Origin: Flammulina velutipes
Taxonomy: Eukaryota; Basidiomycota; Agaricomycetes; Agaricales; Physalacriaceae
DNA length: 64,000 bases
Direction of reading: 5' to 3'
NCBI GenBank assembly: GCA_011800155.1
Contig: CM022368.1
Span: forward strand, 2,418,001 to 2,482,000
Both the position numbers and the translations under genes were made by a program. The first letter of the stretch is position 1, and each line of letters begins with the position of its first letter. The notes under the pieces were generated by a model that saw only the letters and a program-made list of their open reading frames with translations, was not told where the DNA came from and searched no databases. Of this stretch, positions 9,515-21,604 are shown in pieces.

Positions 9515-11307
9515 CATCAGGAAACAGCCCTAGGTGTTAAGTTGACTAAAGACAAGTGTCAAAATGTCTTAAACTTATTACAACTAAGTTTACTTAGGAC
9601 AGACAGGTTAACTCATAGTAACTTGGTACAAAGGACTTTGTATCAATAACTCTAGTTGCTAAAAGACGACTTGAGCTATCCAAACATAACTCTAAAGCAA
9701 TGCATTTTATACCTATAGTTGAAGCTAACACAAGTTACCACAAGTTATACTCTAGAAATCAATTACCTTTGTCTAACTTATGTTGAATAAGGCTAACTTA
9801 GGGAACTTGTTTATGTTCTTGAACTAGTTGTATATATCTGAGAAGCTGCCTAGAGCATGAACTAATCAACAGAAGTATGTAAAAGAGTGGTAATATGTAT
9901 AATGCACTCAGAGCAATACTTGTAAGGCCTTGGCCGCATTTTTGACCCTATAGCCCTCATCCAAGTCATGATTAGTTGAATAATAATATATATCTTTTCA
10001 TATAAGGTGTCCTCAAGTGATGGTAGACCAATGAGGTGGCTCGACGATGTGTGGCACAATTTCCGGACATTTTTGCTTAATGCAAGAGCACTGGTGATCT
10101 GGGGACCTATCTGGGTGTCATATACAATACCTCAAAGGTTCATGAATGACTTCTAAGTAGTTTTAGATCCTCAGAATGCAAGAGAAAAGTGTTGCTCCCT
10201 TTTTGATGATAGTCTCATGTATATATCCATGTATTTGAGGTCTTGAACACATTCCAGCATTGGAATCACATTTGGAATGATATCTTATTGTACACATCCT
10301 TCCATAAAAGGTTCCTCCAGGTTACAGCAATCAAAGAGAGTACCTCGACGAAGTGTGGCGCAATTTTGCCATAAAATGATGATTCTGCTGACCTGGGAAC
10401 CTAACTGGGTATTAGGTGCAATGCCCTAGAGGTATATAAGTCACCTCCAAGTGGTTTTAGGTCCCTAGACTATGAGAGCAAAGTGCTGCTCCCTTTATGG
10501 TGCTTTTTCAACAATGTTCTCTGTGTCTCTCAGTCAAATCTTCACTCTTTTACATGGTTCTTGTCTATTCAATGTGCATTTTACACACTCTTTGCAATAC
10601 TCAAAGGCTTATTCAAGGACCTAATGTGCACACACTGCTTGATTCTTTATTTTTGACAAGTCCGGAACCCTAACCTCAAAGTCATGTGACCTCATGTTGG
10701 TATTCAAATCAAACATTCCCTGAATCTCTCTTGACCTTGTACCACCATCATCTCCTCTGCTTCTCCTCCTCATCCCTTCTCTTGCATGTTCCTGTCTTCA
10801 AGTCACCTATTGTATGTTCTCTTGCTTGTCTCTTGAGTCTTTATTGATGTCTTTTATTCAGATCTTTCCTTGCTATTGTCTAATGTTTTGCTGCTAATTG
10901 TGAGTTGTTTCTACTCTTTATTCTTGACTTTTACTAACTCTGTTACTACTAGGATATGTATCTATGCTAGCTAGCTCTTGTAGTACTGTGTATTATTGTA
11001 TTTTGAATGAAAATCTTTGATTTAACTTCTTGTCTTTGCTGGTTTCTTAAGATTCTTGAATAAATACTTGAACCTAAGGCTATTTTATGATGTATTGAGG
11101 TTAACCTTCAGTCTGTACAGGTCTATCTATGTCAACTCATGTCTAACTTAAGTAACTTAGACTAACTTCTGGCTAACTTAATATTGTCTACAATCATAAC
11201 CATAGCTCTTGGCAACTTCATTAACTTGAGCAACTATTGTCTTTCGTAGCTCTAAGGTAACCTATAACGACTATATACAACTTAGTCTTCAAGGGTGTTT
11301 CCTGATG
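9515..11307 (+). mobile_element. Non-coding CATCAGG element, family G, copy G1
   Basis: A 1,793-bp element with terminal inverted repeats CATCAGGAAACA. It is flanked by GA on both sides, a possible 2-bp TSD. It has no long open frame. A promoter-like core lies near 10670-10730: GTCCGGAACCCTAACC, GTCATGTGACCTCATGTTGG and a TATA-like GTATTCAAATC. A pyrimidine-rich stretch with GTATGT follows. Copies G2 (42898-44396) and G3 (45017-47419) are highly similar. The autonomous partner is not in the window. Confidence 0.85.
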
Positions 11308-11992
11308 GAATACATATGATAACATAATTGTCTTGGGATAACTTGATACAACTTTAGACAAGATATATATGTATTATATCTTGGTTTGCCTGGAGTTACT
11401 GTACCATTTCGATCGGTTCAGCTGTCCACTGTCTGCAGGCCTTGAAATCTACTGAAATATACAGTTTGTCCTCGGTCACACAAGCCCTTGCTGAAGTTGT
11501 ATTTTGCCTTTTAGAAGTAGTCCAAACAGGGAGCTATATCATGTTTTTTTTTTCAGCTAGTATGGATATGTATCTTACAAAGGACTCACTTACATTAAGA
11601 TTTATCACCGAAATAGATCATTTTAACCACTATGATTATGATTGTAACACTCCCAAACTCCCCTATGTGCTTCATTCCTCCTCTACGTCACTTATGTATT
11701 ATAGATTTCGAGATTTCTGCAGCTGCCGAATAATTTTCCGCCGAAATTTTGAATCTGTCTACCGTCCAAGGATCACATTTTGATACCAAAATTTCACGCG
11801 GTCACACCCCATGCCAAACCAATCAAAATGGTATAGTATCTTTATAGAACTTGCAGTTATATTAAGACAGTTGTTCGAATACGAATATCTACAGGTAACT
11901 TTTTCGCTTGAAGATAACTCCATCATCTTAAGTTATATAGTTTGAAAATATTTAACTTGAGTTAACCGAAGATTATAAGACCTTTCCAGATG
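11308..11992 (+). repeat. Decayed G/H-type element remnant
   Basis: The right edge reads TTGAGTTAACCGAAGATTATAAGACCTTTCCAGATG at 11957-11992 in two overlapping words; TTGAGTTAAC and CCTTTCCAGATG match the H right end at about 39048-39075. The left part shares only the general AT-rich character. A 113-codon open frame (11442-11783) lies within it but shows no domain. Confidence 0.5.
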
Positions 11993-12379
11993 CTGTTTTG
12001 GCTTATGAGTTGAATCTGATTGGAGGTCTAATGGTACAGGTTGCTAAGCATATTATGAGCTCTCGGTATCCAAATCACAACCACTACACACTATTCATCA
12101 CTGGTTCAACATTGCCAATGGGGTCTCATTGCTGATGTCTCTTTATGTAGAGTTTCCTTGTGTAAGGGTAACTCGCCAAATTTCATTAAGTATTTCGGAG
12201 TTTCGCGCGTTCAAGTGTATTTGATCACAATGTCTCCATCGGGGTACTTTTGATGATGATATTCAAGATCGTCATGTGTGGTTCAGAAAATTCAGTGATT
12301 TTGTGGTAACAATCACTGGCTCGGACCATCCATTACAATGACATTTGTTTACACGCATTGTAACAACTACACTACCTAC

Positions 12380-12790
12380 AAGTAAATTAATGTTTGTTCA
12401 CCAGGCAGCTCAATACAATCCCTTTGCCTATTGAAAGACGTCAGGCTCCTATCCCGTTGTGATGGCTTCAAAGAAAGGTCCAATAGATAGACACCAAGGA
12501 CGTTGCGCAGATTCCAGAAGAAGGAGAAAATCTCGAAGGAAGCCTCCGCAGCGGTGGTTCCCTTCAGAGATTGATTGACGAGCTAGAAGATAAATAAAGA
12601 TCTTAGAACAAGACATAGAAAGAATGCGGAAAGACATACCAGCAACTTGCTAAAGAACTTGTCCACAACGACAATCGGAATATCCCGTGACATCAGATTG
12701 GCAGACACTGTACGCAACAAAGTCATCACTGGGGCAGTGAGTTGTTCGATGGCGTCGACAATAAGAGAGTTGGTTGAATCTGGGAGTGAG
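12380..12790 (-). pseudogene. 3' part of an unrecognised host gene, cut by a Gypsy LTR
   Basis: On the minus strand, bases 12790-12640 read as open protein containing LIVDAIEQLTAPVMTLLR and SRDIPIVVVDKFFSKLL. A 57-nt intron follows (12583-12639; donor GTATGT, acceptor CTTCTAG). The next exon reads LVNQSLKGTTAAEASFEIF and FFWNLRNVLGVYLLDLS. The intron and continuous frame support a real gene. The LTR at 12791 removes its upstream exons and no homologue is recognised. Bases 11993-12380 may hold its 3' end. Confidence 0.5.
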
Positions 12791-13193
12791 TGTTAGCGAC
12801 CAACCCAAAAACTATACCGGGTTGCTAGGCGCCTCAACAGAATCAGGGAAGACTTAGAGTTCGAGCGAGATTTGAGCTGGGAGAATAAACGAGGTTGAAG
12901 CTAAGGCTACAAGCTACGCTAACTGCCTGAATATATACTAAAGGCCATGATCTATAAATAGAATGTGCTGTCGTGTCTGTGACGTGTCCTTACTGCGATG
13001 TGAGTCAGGATAACTGCGAGTGACTACAGATGACTACGGCGCAGTATGCACAGTTGTACGCAGCGTACTCGTGAAGAACATATGCGAACAGCATGTCCCC
13101 GTGTGTGACATGCGTGAGCAACGTGTAGTCTTGGCGATCAATGACACGTAGGAAATGAAGTAAACAGGTCATGTGATTGACCGTGTCATAACA
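12791..13193 (-). repeat. LTR of a Ty3/Gypsy element
   Basis: A 403-bp segment that on the minus strand begins TGTTATGACACGG and ends CGCTAACA. It carries the TG...CA termini and sits directly downstream (in element sense) of a polypurine tract and Gypsy pol end. It interrupts the gene at 12380-12790. The partner LTR is not in the window because the element is truncated by E2. Confidence 0.75.
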
Positions 13194-13208
13194 TCACCCC
13201 CCCGTTAG
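13194..13208 (-). other. Gypsy polypurine tract
   Basis: On the minus strand the sequence is CTAACGGGGGGGTGA, a purine run immediately before the LTR start and overlapping the pol stop codon. This is the expected plus-strand priming site. Confidence 0.7.
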
Positions 13209-13735
13209 GGCGCAAGTTCCATCTGCGCAAGCCTATGAGCCAATGACGGGGTTGTAAGTTCCTTGTTGACAGTTTCGGTGAGAGGTAGTGGGAATGGTCG
13301 AAAAATGTGATTAGGGAATAGGGATCGGGGGAATTGCAGTCGCTGGAGGACTATTCTGGGTTTGCTGGGATATTTTTGATGGAATTCTTTGATTGCCTCC
13401 TGAGAGTTGGTGAGGTTCTCGATTGGTTCCCATGTGCGTTCGTGTGGTCTGTATTCTTTCCAGCTGACCTTGTATCGAATCTTTCCGCGATACCGGCGGG
13501 AGTCTAGGACTTGGTCGACTTCCCATTCTGGTTCGTCTCCGTCGACAGCTGGAGGTGGACGTGTGTTACGAGGTTGAGAGGGGAATTGTGGTTCGTGATA
13601 GGGGGATAATAGAACCTCGTTGAACACTGGGTGTACCTTGTTCCAGGTTCGGGGAAGTGAAAGTTTGTAAGAACTTGCTCCGATCTTTTCCAAGACCTTG
13701 AATGGTCCAAACCTCTTGTCGTCTAACTTCTTCAG
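13205..13735 (-). pseudogene. Ty3/Gypsy integrase C-terminus with chromodomain (5'-truncated)
   Basis: The frame runs from KKLDDKRFGPFKVLEKIG, the GPY/F-type integrase end, through VHPVFNEVLLSPYHEP to a chromodomain (EWEVDQVLDSRRYRGKIRY, then VSWKEYRPHERTWEPIENL). The aromatic residues expected to bind methyl-lysine can be seen (Y, W, W). It ends at the polypurine tract. Everything upstream (gag, protease, RT, RNase H, integrase core) is missing: the frame meets element E2 at about 13735, with GTTGGTCAATG shared at the junction. Chromodomain Gypsy elements target heterochromatin. Confidence 0.88.
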
Positions 13736-14006
13736 TTGGTCAATGATTTTAATCAAGGTTAAATACTAAACCTATATGAAATAGCCTAATACATGATAAT
13801 AATAGTAGTTTATCAGTTATTGACTGGTCATGACTCTTAACTTGACTGCAATTGACTGAATTTTAACTTGACTGATATAAATCAGTCAAGAATTTTGACC
13901 GGTTAAAGTTAAGGTCAAGAGAAATCAAGGATTTTTCCTAACTGGTTAAGGTCAGGTCAAGGGAAATTTGGTGAATAACCTGACTTGACTTGACTTTAAA
14001 ACCCTA
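13734..14006 (+). mobile_element. hAT-type MITE, family E, 3' fragment (E2)
   Basis: Matches the right two thirds of E1 from GGTCAATGATTTTAATCAAG through the ACTTTAAAACCCTA terminus. The left end is lost where it abuts Gypsy sequence, so no TSD can be tested. Confidence 0.8.
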
Positions 14007-14016
14007 GTCACTCATC

Positions 14017-17000
14017 ATGGAGATTACTGATAACGGCGCAGAGAAAGGGCCATTCACTAGTGCCCAGAAAGCCTGGCTGACGGAGAGCCATACCGAAAGA
14101 TACCTCCCTCGTCTAGGCGCGGTATCAACATCTTGGAGGTTAGGAGACACGTTACCTATGCCAGAGTCAGAGGTGGGCTGGCCAAAGACACATGAGTGAC
14201 CCAAGTTCAAAGAGGTGTTTGGGAACGATGAAAATTTCCAGGTGAGTTAGAACAGGGCTTTATGTCACTGTAGAGGACAGCACTAATTTCGCCCATAGAA
14301 AAAAGGTGTTAAGAAGATGTGCGATGTAAGCAGTCAATGATATTCATATCCTATTTACTGACTGGTAACAGGTGTTCACGGCCACATACCGAACTTTCAA
14401 GTTCAACAAGATCAACGAGGGAGGACGACACATTATCGAGCTTCTGCGCAAACAAGGGACGACGAAACCACTAGCTCAGCGCAGCGCAGGCGAGGCTACC
14501 CTCCAGCTATACACCGACATCATACCAGTGACCGGCAGACAACTCTTCGACAAGGAATATCGACCTGCCGTGAAGATCAAGGTCGCTAAAGAACGGGAGG
14601 AGAAGGGTACCCCTCATTCTCAGATGCTTGGGATGATTAGCCACCAGCTCAAAGCTCTGTGGGATGCAGCGGACAAGGAACAATGGGACGATAAAGCGCA
14701 GGCACTCAATCACGATACCTCCAATGTCCACACGTACGCATATCTCGCTTGATCATGGAATATTCATACTCATCCTTCTTGACAGAAACCAGGATGTGTT
14801 GCAGGTTATGTTTGAGGCAAGCTTTCCTAGGCTCCTTGGATATGGTCCAAACTGTGTCGGCGACGCGGCTCTTTCGTTGCATTACGGATTTTGGAACAAA
14901 TAGAAACGGGAAGGTAATGTAGTATCACATATACGACTCTTCGCTGATTAGGTCGTTAGAATTTACGCCAATACGAATGTCGAAGCCGATTGGCTCTCCT
15001 CTGATGTGGAACAGTCGTGGTACGCGCACTGTGCGGAATCAATTCCATCTAAGTCTGGTTCATTATTTCTCGGTGTTGGCGAGGTTCTGAACAAACCCAG
15101 CTACACATGTGCAACAGCGCGTGCATCGAGAAACGTCGACAGGATATTTGAAATTCCCCGACATAGATTTGAACGAGGAGTTGCCAAAGAACGTAGCTTT
15201 TCACGTTCACGACTTCATGACCAAGGAATGGGGTATGCTCTTCTTTATGAAGCTCGGATTCTGTCTAATACATCCACTCCAGCATCTTGTTGAACAGAGC
15301 CCTTCTCTTGGACTGTGTTGCAACAGGCGCCAGAGACCTTCCTGGCCTCAAAGCATGGTCAACTCCTGCCGTTTATCAACTCCTGGCCATCGAATGTGTC
15401 AGCCTACGGGATAGCAGAGTATCTGCAGAAATCCCAGGTTCACCCGCTTTTCAACTCCTTCGTGCCACTTCCCGAAACTCCCAAGAAACACACTTCGAAG
15501 GCCAAAGGTCGCTCGACAGATGCTACTGAATTTGGCAACGGGGACCACAGCTCGCCTTTGACTGACGTGTTCTGGCAGAATTCACCCAAGTCTCCTACCA
15601 AACGCAGCGCAAAGGCTGGGGATACCGGGATGAGATTTTCCTTGTTGGACAACATGTGAGCTCTATTTCTTTTGTCTTAGGTGGTTGGTCCTAACTATCC
15701 TGAAGTGATCATCCACCACAAGAACTCGACGAGGACGTGGACCAGACTTCCTGACGAGAGGAAAGTGAAGAAGCTAATCTTAATATTCCGGGAGAAGGGG
15801 CTGGTGAAGATGTCCCGAATGAAGATGTCGACACTGAAGAGGCATCCGGGCCCGTTGCAACCAAGAAGAGGAAAGGCAGGACTGCAAAGCTACCTGCCAA
15901 GAAATCAGTGTATGTCCCATTCCCACCAGCTTTGATGTCTACTGATGGAATTGTTCTGCAGACAAACGACAGACACTGACACAGGGGACGTCCCAGACGA
16001 AGACAACGAGGAGGCACCCAGCACAACGAAGAAGAAAGGGAGGCCTGCAAAACTGCCAGCAGAGAAACGAGCGTACGTCCGTCCATCTTGGCGACCTTCA
16101 AAGTATATTGAACTTCCTCTTCAGTACGGCGAAAGTTGCGAAGAAACCTACTGGGCCTGGGAAGAAATGCAAGCAACGGTGAGACGGTATTCATTAACCC
16201 TGTCCCTCTATGATTAACTATGTATGACAGGGACGAGGACGAGGATGAAGGCAAACACAAAAGCAAACACGGTCATGTCCGGTACGTATGTTCCATTTTA
16301 CCTTGGAGGTAGCTCACCCTTCAACCAGAACATCGAACGCGAACACTTCGGGAAGCACGGGCGGGACAGATAAGCCGCTCAGCCAGAAAGGGTACTCGCA
16401 ACTGTTCTTTGTGTGGTAACGAATCTAACACGCACACAGATGGTATTTTGAACCGGTGGATGTCGAAAAGGAAGTCAGTCCGCCTCGGGCAAGGACACGC
16501 AGGGCAACTGTGTCTTTGAGGGTTAAAAAACCGTAGAATAACTTGTACAATCTATTTATTTTGGTATTCACTAAATTATCCAACTTAACGAGCGTAGAGA
16601 CTGGGACGACAGGAACGACAACTTCTCGAACAACACGTCGGCACACATACCACACCATGTTGGAAACGTTGGATGCCATTTGGACTCGTATTTACTATGT
16701 AGGTGACACATCTGCTTTGTTACTAGTGTACTGACATTTGCTCAGTCGCCAGTCTTCAATTCTATCCATCACGCCGGTCGCAGAAATTGTCTTATCGTGG
16801 ACTTTATCAAGTGGCACAAGATCGAATCACGACAGGCTGTTCTTTGGGAGAAGAAAGGGCACAGTAATTCAAGGTATGGTCATTCTGGCTGCCTTGTTTA
16901 ATAGCTGACCGAATACAGCCTGCTGGTGCCAATGTTGACTCGCACATACAACATGCCCTTCCCTCACCACTCCCCGAACGACCACGAGACTCTCGAAGAC

Positions 17001-17091
17001 TGGGTTACGTGCGAGATGTGTCGAGTCAACCGACTGTGGAGTGACAATCCTTCGCCGAAGATGGATGTCGTCTGGAAACAGCTTGGTTGAA
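14017..17091 (+). pseudogene. Multi-exon hypothetical protein with AT-hook-like motif, one in-frame stop
   Basis: Consecutive exons can be joined. 14017-14241 (MEITDNGAEKGPFTSAQKAW...VFGNDENFQ) and 14372 onward (VFTATYRTFKFNKINEGG, RQLFDKEYRPAVKIKV, LGMISHQLKALWDAADKEQW) are followed by ...NVHT/NQDVLQVMFEASFPR and then VVRIYANTNVEADW. Later parts carry an acidic region, a KKKGRPAKLPAEKR AT-hook-like motif and a C-terminal RNCLIVDFIKWHKIESRQ segment, ending at TGA 17089-17091. Introns are short with GTRNGN donors. A TGA at 14197-14199 breaks exon 1 in frame, probably from TGG. It resembles hypothetical proteins common in Agaricomycetes; function unknown. The exon map is approximate after 15300. 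Confidence 0.5.
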
Positions 17092-17267
17092 AGGTAGGAT
17101 TTTTCCGCTCGTGTTACAGCTTTGATTGACGGTATAGGCCTCCAAAACAAATGGGATTGAGTACCGTAGTCCTATCATTTTGAAGAATAAAAATCCCATC
17201 AACAGCCTCGCAACACCCCGCTCAACTGTATTGTAACGACTGTCTTACCATTGTCGTTACAACGACA

Positions 17268-17555
17268 TTGCAACAGTTAGGTGTTAGCCCAATTCATCAC
17301 TGTATCAACCTTGCGGATATGTTCACTCCAGTTCTTAATACTGTGGGTCGAGGCAAGGCTTATATCGCACCGCCTTATCCCAAGAGCCACCCCCTTCATG
17401 CTGCTTTGTGTGTAGTTCCTAAGGTCAAGGCGCCAGCTCCAGCTCCTGAGCCTACACCTGCACCTAAGCTTACTGCTAAGGCCATGCGGGCTGCCGCAAA
17501 AAAGATATGGACTTTTCCGCTTATTCTTCGGTATCAGTGTGAAACCTTTGTGTAA
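17268..17555 (+). CDS. Short hypothetical Pro/Ala-rich reading frame
   Basis: A 95-codon frame with HPLHAALCVVPKVKAPAPAP and further PAPE/PAPK repeats, then a basic LTAKAMRAAAKK stretch. Low-complexity composition suggests real coding origin, perhaps the start of a larger gene cut by element N. No domain is seen and no function can be proposed. Confidence 0.3.
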   Translation: MQQLGVSPIHHCINLADMFTPVLNTVGRGKAYIAPPYPKSHPLHAALCVVPKVKAPAPAPEPTPAPKLTAKAMRAAAKKIWTFPLILRYQCETFV

Positions 17556-17611
17556 AAGAACCTGAGTATTAATTAAGGCTATCAATGGGTAGACTGAATG
17601 CTAACCTCATG

Positions 17612-18295
17612 TAGGGCTTAAAAGTCCAGTCACGGTCCGGTTCTGCACCTAAAAATTAGAGAACCGTGACCGGACTAGAGATGTTCAAGAGTACCCACCC
17701 GGGTCCACCCGCACCCGCCGCAACGGGTATTCAATCTGCAGAAGTGCCACCCGCCCCAGGTACCCACCCGTGCGAAGTACCAGTCCCGCGGGTATCCGCG
17801 GGTGGCGGGTGCTCAATACCCGGGTATAGTGGCGGGTGCACGTTGATATACCTATTGTAGCACATGCATTAGACATTTTAAATGAGTTCCAGATGTATAT
17901 TAGTCCAGATTAGCTATTATACATCATATACAGGCTTCCTATCACAATGAATAGTTAGATTATTGTATTCCCTGGTATCATGGACAGATACTCTTCCCCC
18001 AGAACCGATACCCGCCACCCGGGTACGCACCCGGGTGCGTACCCGCGCTAAAGTGTGGCGCACCATACCAGCGGGTGTACGGGTGGGATATACCCGCGGG
18101 TATCATGAAACACCCGGTACTCTTGAACATCTCTAGACCGGTTCGATAAATCCTCCGCACTCTGACAGAACCCGACCATGACCGGTTCAACGACAGACTG
18201 CGTCGGACTGCGGTCGGGTTCTTGGAGTTGAACCGGTCAGACTGCCCTACCAGTTCGGACTGGTTTGAACTAGTCCGAACTGATTCAAACCTCTA
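17612..18295 (+). mobile_element. hAT-type MITE relative N, host of element D
   Basis: Starts TAGGGCTTAAAAGTCCAGTC and ends TTCAAACCTCTA; its two halves flank the D element. GACCGG-type words fill both halves. The outer 8-bp flanks (CCTCATGT and TTTTAAAA) do not match, so the outer boundaries are tentative. Confidence 0.5.
17676..18135 (+). mobile_element. hAT-type MITE, family D
   Basis: A 460-bp element with near-perfect inverted ends TAGAGATGTTCAAGAGTACC. It is flanked by GACCGGAC and GACCGGTT, a 6-of-8 duplication. The subterminal regions are packed with ACCCGGGT, GCGGGT and GGTACCC words; the centre is AT-rich. It is nested in N. No open frame is meaningful. Confidence 0.75.
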
Positions 18296-18315
18296 TTTTA
18301 AAAGAACAACATGCT

Positions 18316-19448
18316 TCGAAGTAAAGGCGGGTTCCGAGGGTAAGGAGGCTTTTCAGAGGCCTCTGCCTGGACTCACGGTTCCGTAACCGCACTCCTATCT
18401 CCTTCACTATGCCCCCTACCATATACCACTTGGCCCACAGTCATTGCTTCACTCGCTATCTTGCAAACAAGCAAAGTCTGCTCTCAAAAAGTTGAGCACT
18501 TTCGATGTTTTCGCTATTTTCACTACTTTGCTCGCCGGCGACCCTATCGTGCTATATACCATTCGAACGGTCATTTAACGCGCTACCCGACACCACTTTC
18601 CCCTAGTCGCTGCGACCACTTCTGCATTTGCTAGAACGCAAAGTCTGCTCTCACGGAGTTGAGCACTCGGGTTTCTCGGCCTGTTCCTGGCCCCGGATCT
18701 ACAGCTATCCGTTCGGTCATTGCACATTCATAAGCCGGATACATATCCGCATCTTGGCGCGCCTAGAGCGACTGCGCAGCACGCAATCCCGAGTCGGGAT
18801 TGTGCCTTTGCTCCACTTTTGCTCCTAGGCCCCATTCTAGATCTTGATAGATGCACTTGGCCCTTGGCTTGTACATGGCGCAGTTGCGTCCGCAGTGGCA
18901 GCCAGGGGACGCTCCAAGGCATGTAGTCAATGGTCTGCTGTGTGCTCACCCTTTCTGCCCTTTGTGCTCCGCACTTGTGCATTGAGGTGAGTGCACAGTC
19001 TGCTTGTTGGATCCTAGCTCGATCTGACAGCCCCAGTTTGCAGTGAACTTGCCTTTGTTGTCCACAGAGCTTCGCTCTAGTGTTCTATTCACTGTTGACT
19101 GGTATGTCTACCAGTTTGCCTCGCAAACTGATGCTTATTACTGTGTCCACACAGTCCGCTTCTCTTGCCTTTGAAAAGCTTCGCTTTTCTTGTGTCTGTA
19201 TTGGGTGCTATAGGTATGCAACAGAGCTTCGCTCTTGAGCATCATTTACTTACCTGTATTGGGTGCTATAGCCACTCTGTTTTTCGCTCTCCCACCCTCC
19301 TCTTCCCTCTTCTTATTTATACAACGGCCTTTCTATTTATCTGTTAGTTATCTCAACTGTTTGTATAGCCGTTCTCGATCCGCAATTCTATGGGGGGCTT
19401 CGGCCCCGGTTTTGGTCTACACCTAGCTCTTGTGACCTTAAGCAGAGG
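18316..19448 (+). repeat. Hairpin-dense repeat K, copy K1a
   Basis: Begins at about TCGAAGTAAAGGCGGG. It contains a dense series of short perfect inverted repeats. Examples: CTGGTA-TGTC-TACCAG (19099-19114), AGTTTGC-CTC-GCAAACT (19113-19129), ACTGTGT-CC-ACACAGT (19140-19155), AAAAGC-TTC-GCTTTT (19174-19188), AGAGC-TTC-GCTCT (about 19223-19235), CAATCCCGA-G-TCGGGATTG (about 18784-18802) and GTCGC-T-GCGAC. It is cut at CTTAAGCAGAGGC by K1b. Short frames in it recur in every copy and are by-products of the repeat. Confidence 0.8.
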
Positions 19449-20098
19449 CCTGGTCGCTGCGACCACTCCTGCATTCGCTACAACGCAAAGTCTGCTCTCA
19501 CAGAGTTGAGCACTCGGGTTTCTCGGCCTGTTCCTGGCCCCGGATCTACAGCTATCCGTTCGGTCATTGCACATTCATAAGCCGGATACATATCCGCATC
19601 TTGGCGCGCCTAGAGCGACTGCGCAGCACGCAATCCCGAGTCGGGATTGTGCCTTTGCTCCACTTTTGCTCCTAGGCCCCATTCTAGATCTTGATAGATG
19701 CACTTGGCCCTTGGCTTGCACATGGCGCAGTTGCGTCCGCAGTGGCAGCCAGGGGACGCTCCAAGGCATGTAGTCAATGGTCTGCTGTGTGCTCACCCTT
19801 TCTGCCCTTTGTGATCCGCACTTGTGCTGAGTCTGCTTGTTGGATCCTAGATTTGCAGTGAACTTGCCTTTGTTGTCCACAGAGCTTCGCTCTAGTGTTC
19901 TATTCACTGTTGACTGGTATGTCTACCAGTTTGCCTCGCAAACTGATGCTTATTGCTGTGTCCACACAGTCCGCTTCTCTTGCCTTTGAAAAGCTTCGCT
20001 TTTCTTGTGTCTGTATTGGGTGCTATAGGTATGCAACAGAGCTTCGCTCTTGAGCTACCTGTATTGGGTGCTATAGCCACTCTGTTTTTCGCTCTATC
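19449..20098 (+). repeat. Hairpin-dense repeat K, partial copy K1b in tandem
   Basis: Starts at the GGTCGCTGCGACC part of K and follows K1a closely to the CTGTTTTTCGCTCT word, with two small deletions. It then passes directly into an open frame beginning ATGTCTCATGTC at 20101. Confidence 0.8.
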
Positions 20099-20100
20099 TA

Positions 20101-20660
20101 TGTCTCATGTCTCTGATTCAGAGTCTGAGATTGAGCTTCCACCACCTCGTCCAGCCAGGACTTCAGCTCATCGTCATCCTATCCTCTCCTCTGAGCCTGA
20201 CGTTTATGACTGTAGAGAGTTTTGGTTGATCATTGACTTGTGGGTACAAAAGCACCATTGGTTCTCAAAAAGAACCTTATTAACACTCAACTAGCTATTA
20301 AAAACCTCAAGCGAGGATGTCCTCCCAAGGCGAAGGTATAACATTTATTTTTCATTGTATCTCTTGCTCTAGAACATTATAGAATCAATGTGGTCATCCA
20401 AAAGGAACTCAAGAATATGACCAAGACGGAGCTCCTGCAACAGCTTCAAGCTCAGGAGAGCCCGATTCATGCTGAGAATGCGTGCAATGCTCTGGAGAAG
20501 CACTTTCCATCACTACCACCACCCAGTTCTTCTTCTTTGCCAATTAGCCCCCAAGAAGAACAGTACTGGGAAGAGCACTATCAACGAAGTGTTGTTGCTG
20601 TGTTGTCACCACGTAGGATAAATGTAGAATATTGTTATGAACCATACTCTTGCAAGAATA
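20101..20660 (+). CDS. Hypothetical N-terminal coding fragment behind repeat K
   Basis: The first exon starts MSHVSDSESEIELPPPRPAR, an acidic Ser-rich then Pro-rich opening, and runs to about 20290. After a possible intron a second open piece reads VVIQKELKNMTKTELLQQLQ and HAENACNALEKHFPSLPPP. These could be the N-terminal (gag-like) part of a retroelement whose integrase end lies at 21050-21604, but no zinc knuckle or other diagnostic motif is visible. Function unknown. Confidence 0.35.
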
Positions 20661-20689
20661 GAATAGAACAATAGATAGATTCTCAATCA

Positions 20690-21017
20690 TACTGCAATTA
20701 CAAGGAATGCTAGATGTTCTTGCAGTATACAAGACAATAACTAACTTTACTTCTATCAACTAATCTTATACATTACACTTACTTCGCTTCATATTTGACC
20801 AAAATAACTGGTTATGACTAGTCACCAACTACTTATAACCAAAAAAAGTTATAACTGATTACGACTGGGTATAACTGCCCTCTCAGTAACTGGTTAGAAT
20901 TTACGACTGGTCAAGGTTAGAGGTTAGAGCAAATCTGAACTTTTGACCAACTGGTTAAGGTTAGGTTGGAGCAAGAAGTAGGTCTATAACCTGACCCGAC
21001 CTAACTTTTAAACTCTA
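20690..21017 (+). mobile_element. hAT-type MITE, family F2, 3' part (F2b)
   Basis: Matches the right half of F2a (about 44850-45016 joined to 47420-47535), ending CCTAACTTTTAAACTCTA. It preserves the uninterrupted site GAATTTACGACTGG, which is split by element G3 in F2a and so proves the G3 insertion point. The left end is missing. Confidence 0.75.
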
Positions 21018-21039
21018 ATCTTCTGCAATTACCGACGAG

Positions 21040-21604
21040 ATGACTTGGTAAAATACCTCCTGTATGTCGAGTTTTTGCACAACATCTGTGTTCACTCTGC
21101 ACGGGCAAGTCACTGTTCGAACTCCTCTACAGCTTCTACCCTTCGCTCAATCCTACATCGAAGATCCTGTTGGTTGAAGACCACCTTACAAATCTGCAGC
21201 TACGCGAGGAGGTTCAAGCCAGTCTAACCACTGCCGCCCAATTAATGAAGAGAAACAACGGTGATGATACAAGGAAAGGAGTGGTGTTTAAGATTGGCGA
21301 TAAGGTCCTGCTCAATGGCAAAAACCTTGAAACCACCAGACCAAAAGCTAAGCTCGCCAACAAGCGACACGGTCCCTTCGAAATCACTGACATCCTTAGC
21401 CCAGTCATCTATTGGCTCAAACTTCCGCCAAAATGGCGCATTCATCCTGTATTCCATGCATCCCTACCTGTTCCATTCAAGGAGAATAACACGCATGGAC
21501 CCAACTTTCCGGGTGCACCACCGCTTTTAGATGACGATGAAGACTATGATGTCGAGGCCATCTTAGACTTGCGCCCTACCTGCATCAAACGAGGGGAGCA
21601 GTGA
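21040..21604 (+). pseudogene. Ty3/Gypsy integrase C-terminal fragment
   Basis: After one frameshift near 21110 the frame reads FELLYSFYPSLNPTSKILL, then VEDHLTNLQLREEVQASLT, FKIGDKVLLNGKNL and KLANKRHGPFEI. It continues through PPKWRIHPVFHASLPVPFKE to DYDVEAILDLRPT, the entry into a chromodomain that is then lost at a TGA (21602-21604). The order matches the last part of Gypsy integrase. The catalytic core and RT are absent. It differs in sequence from the 13205-13735 copy, so two Gypsy lineages are present. Confidence 0.8.

Noticed and set aside
18720..18926. 68-residue frame found identically at 19567-19773 and 23198-23404
   Set aside because: Caused by copies of repeat K; overlapping frames on the other strand are equally long.
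18316..20098. K repeats as a CRISPR array
   Set aside because: The hairpins differ from each other in sequence and spacing; there is no constant repeat-spacer pattern, and the genome is eukaryotic.
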